Below are positions 60,904-62,760 of a DNA stretch of 62,760 nucleotides, piece by piece; the stretch's first letter is position 1, and every line of letters begins with the position of its first letter. The position numbers and the translations under genes are program-made. The notes beneath the pieces were generated by a model. It saw only the letters and a list, made by a program, of their open reading frames with translations. It ran no database searches and was not told the DNA's origin. Source of the stretch: JAVDCA01 sp035293985 (GTDB lineage Bacteria > Pseudomonadota > Alphaproteobacteria > Rhizobiales > Xanthobacteraceae); the NCBI GenBank assembly GCA_035293985.1, contig DATGLS010000023.1, positions 1-62,760 of the forward strand, given 5' to 3'.

Positions 60904-62410
60904 ATGCCGCCAGCCGAGCCCGACATTTCCGCGATCGTCGCGCGCACGTCGCGCAGCTACGACGCCCTGCCCTACGTGTCGAACCCGTTTCCGATGACCC
61001 ATCCGGCGCTCACCGGCGCGATCGCGCGGCTGTTCGCGCTCGAGGCCGCGCCGCTCGGCGGGGCGCGCGTGCTCGAGCTCGGCTGCGCGGCGGGCGGCAA
61101 CATCATCCCGGCGGCGGCGCGCCACCCGGACGCGTCGGTGCTCGGGATCGATCTGTCGCCCGCCCAGGTAGCGGGCGGGCGCGCCCGCATCGCCGATCTG
61201 AGGCTTTCGAACATCGAGATCCGTTGCCAAAGCTTTGCGGATTTCGACGGCCGCACCGAGGGGCCGTTCGATTACATCATCTGTCACGGCGTCTATAGCT
61301 GGGTGCCGGCGCCGCTGCGCGATGCGATCCTGCGCATCTGCCGCGACGGACTTTCGCGCCGAGGCGTCGCGCTGGTGAGCTACAACGTGTTGCCCGGCTG
61401 GCGCATGCTGCAGGCGCTGCGCGACTCCTTCCTGCTGCACCAGAAGCCCGACGCCGATCCGCGCCGGCGCGTCGCCGAGGCGCGCGCGCTCTTGGCGCTG
61501 CTGCCGCGCGGCGCACCCGATGACGGCGCCTACAAGAGCTTCCTCACCGCCGAGGCGGCGCGGCTCGCCGCGGCGTCGGACGACTACTTGGCGCACGAGT
61601 TCCTCGACGACGTGAACGAGCCCTGCACGTTCCGCGAGTTCGTCGACGCGGCGCAGCGCCACGATCTGGCGTTCCTCGCCGAGGCCGACCTGCCGTCGAT
61701 GATCGTCGGCAACTATCCGCTCGCCATGGCCGAGGTGGTGCCGCGCATCGGCGGATGCGCTGCTCGCGACCGAGCAGTCGATCGACATGGTGAGCGGCCG
61801 CACGTTTCGCCAGACGCTGCTGGTCGCCGCCGAGCGCGCGGCGCGGATCGACCGGCAGATCGCCGCCGCGCGCCTCGACGAGATGCATTTTCTCGGCGAG
61901 GCGGACCTTGCGCTCACGCATGAGTCCGGCGGCGCGACGCTGGCGCGGCCGACCGGGAGGCGGCTGCACACCGGCTCGGCGCCGCTCGCCGCGGCGCTCG
62001 CGCGCTTCGTCGCGGCCTATCCGGGATCGGCGAGCGTTGACGACCTGGTCGCGGCGCTGCCAGCGGGGGCACGCAACGCCGAGGGACGCGCCATGGTGCG
62101 CGACGCCGTGCTCAACATGGTGATCAACGGCCTCGCGACGCCACGCACCGAGCCGGTGCGGGCGACTGGCCATGTGAACGCGCGGCCGATCGCGTGCCCG
62201 CTCGCGCGCGCTGATGCGGCGGGCGGCGCCACAGCGACTGCCAACCTGCGCCACGAGAGCGTTGCCCTGGGCGAAGCTGCGCGCGCCGTGCTGGCGCTGC
62301 TCGACGGCAGCCGCGATACGGACGCGATTGCGCGGGCGCTGGCGCAAGGCCCGGCCGGCGGGATCGCGATGCTGGCGACGCTCGCGCGGGCCGGGTTGCT
62401 GCTCTCATGA
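60904..62410 (+). pseudogene. SAM methyltransferase with regulatory domain, interrupted by one frameshift
   Basis: The N-terminal part (60904 to about 61750) reads as a methyltransferase: YDALPYVSNPFPMTHPALTG, ARVLELGCAAGGNIIPAAAR (motif I) and GPFDYIICHGVYSWVP. The MethyTransf_Reg-type domain follows (SYNVLPGWRMLQALRDSFLL) to VVPRI. The frame then shifts at about 61748 ('cgcatcggcggatgcg'; one base appears to be missing). The continuation is DMVSGRTFRQTLLVAAERAA, then RLDEMHFLGEADLAL, running to the stop at 62410. Restoring one base would give about 500 continuous residues, the normal family length. It is either a recent frameshift mutation or a sequence error. It sits between two autotransporter genes. 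Confidence 0.8.
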
Positions 62411-62600
62411 CGCACGCGGCGCGCACGCAACGTTTGACGCGTACGTTCCGATTCACCCGGGACGTGTTCAACCGGTGTAACCTTACGGCAACATTCCCGC
62501 AAGATTCGCTTCGGCACGTGGATTAACGGATTGAGCGGCATGCCACAATCCGACGGGCGCGGACTGGCGCGTTGGTCGGCGCGGCCGTGAGAAGGCGCGG

Positions 62601-62760
62601 ATGGGTTCGGGAGGACGCGGGCGCAATCTGCTGCTGTCGAGCTCGGTCGCGGCGCTGCTGGTCGGCGGCGGCGCGCCAGCGGCCGCGTCCTGCTACACGG
62701 GCCCGTTCCCGGTCACCAATTCGGGCCCGCTGAGCTGCATTACGATCGACGGCAAGTCGT
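62601..62760 (+). CDS. Autotransporter-like gene, 5' end only
   Basis: An open frame from the ATG at 62601 to the window end (53 codons), cut by the boundary. The start (NLLLSSSVAALLVGGGAPAA, then SCYTGPFPVTNSG) closely parallels the autotransporter upstream: the same SS-V-ALLVG signal core, A-C at the expected cleavage site, then an NSG-type passenger start. It is probably a paralogous autotransporter. The gap to the frameshifted methyltransferase is 190 bp. A GGGACGTG run and a TTAACGGATTG stretch lie upstream, without a clear promoter assignment. Confidence 0.7.
   Translation, partial: MGSGGRGRNLLLSSSVAALLVGGGAPAAASCYTGPFPVTNSGPLSCITIDGKS

Overview
The window is high-GC chromosomal DNA from an alphaproteobacterium, most likely a member of the Hyphomicrobiales (Rhizobiales) near the Bradyrhizobium/Rhodopseudomonas/Xanthobacteraceae group. 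The best marker is a complete acpXL-type cluster (28.6-34.7 kb) for the very-long-chain fatty acid of lipid A, which is typical of that order. A DUF3551 secreted peptide, a Bug-type binding protein, an EcsC protein, and intergenic palindromic repeats (the 'gtagcccggatggag' and 'gtagggtgggca' types) fit the same group. I see no rRNA, tRNA, CRISPR array, prophage or intact transposase.

Layout. 0-1 kb: four 23-24 bp direct repeats resembling an insertion-sequence end, and a decayed TPR gene. 1.0-7.0 kb: a small membrane protein, then a gamma-glutamyltransferase-like enzyme with a Bug binding protein, convergent with a D-amino-acid dehydrogenase-like oxidase and a class III aminotransferase (probable amino-acid catabolism). 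7.3-11.4 kb: small and low-complexity envelope proteins, including one with three 43-residue repeats and one with Sel1 repeats. 11.4-13.5 kb: a chemoreceptor. 13.9-16.8 kb: a decay zone with three broken genes (Coa1-like membrane protein, P-type ATPase tail, DUF445) around an intact EcsC gene. 17.0-23.4 kb: a CNNM/DUF21 membrane protein, an exported methyltransferase, and a tandem pair of dynamin-like GTPases followed by a cytosolic methyltransferase. 23.4-27.5 kb: a CMD protein, an EAL phosphodiesterase, and a putative copper operon (DedA-like, DUF2946, PCu(A)C).

28.0-34.7 kb: acpXL-fabZ-fabF2-fabF1-SDR-adh-lpxXL, one strand, probably one operon making and attaching the lipid A very-long-chain acyl group. 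34.9-40.4 kb: an ammonium transporter with a good sigma-54 promoter, a PP2C/protein kinase fusion, and a zeta-toxin-like P-loop protein. 40.5-44.4 kb: a polyamine-type binding protein, DUF3551, rhodanese and Kup. 44.6-46.2 kb: motA-motB, divergent from mmsA (46.6-48.1 kb). 48.2-50.0 kb: two small exported proteins and a glutathione S-transferase.

50.0-55.8 kb: two paralogous FkbM methyltransferases next to a 1,274-residue TPR / GT9-like glycosyltransferase / TPR / sulfotransferase fusion. This looks like a compact glycan or protein modification module and is the most attractive candidate for an undescribed system. 56.4-62.8 kb: an AraC regulator, a large autotransporter, a methyltransferase interrupted by one frameshift, and the 5' end of a second, related autotransporter that runs off the window.
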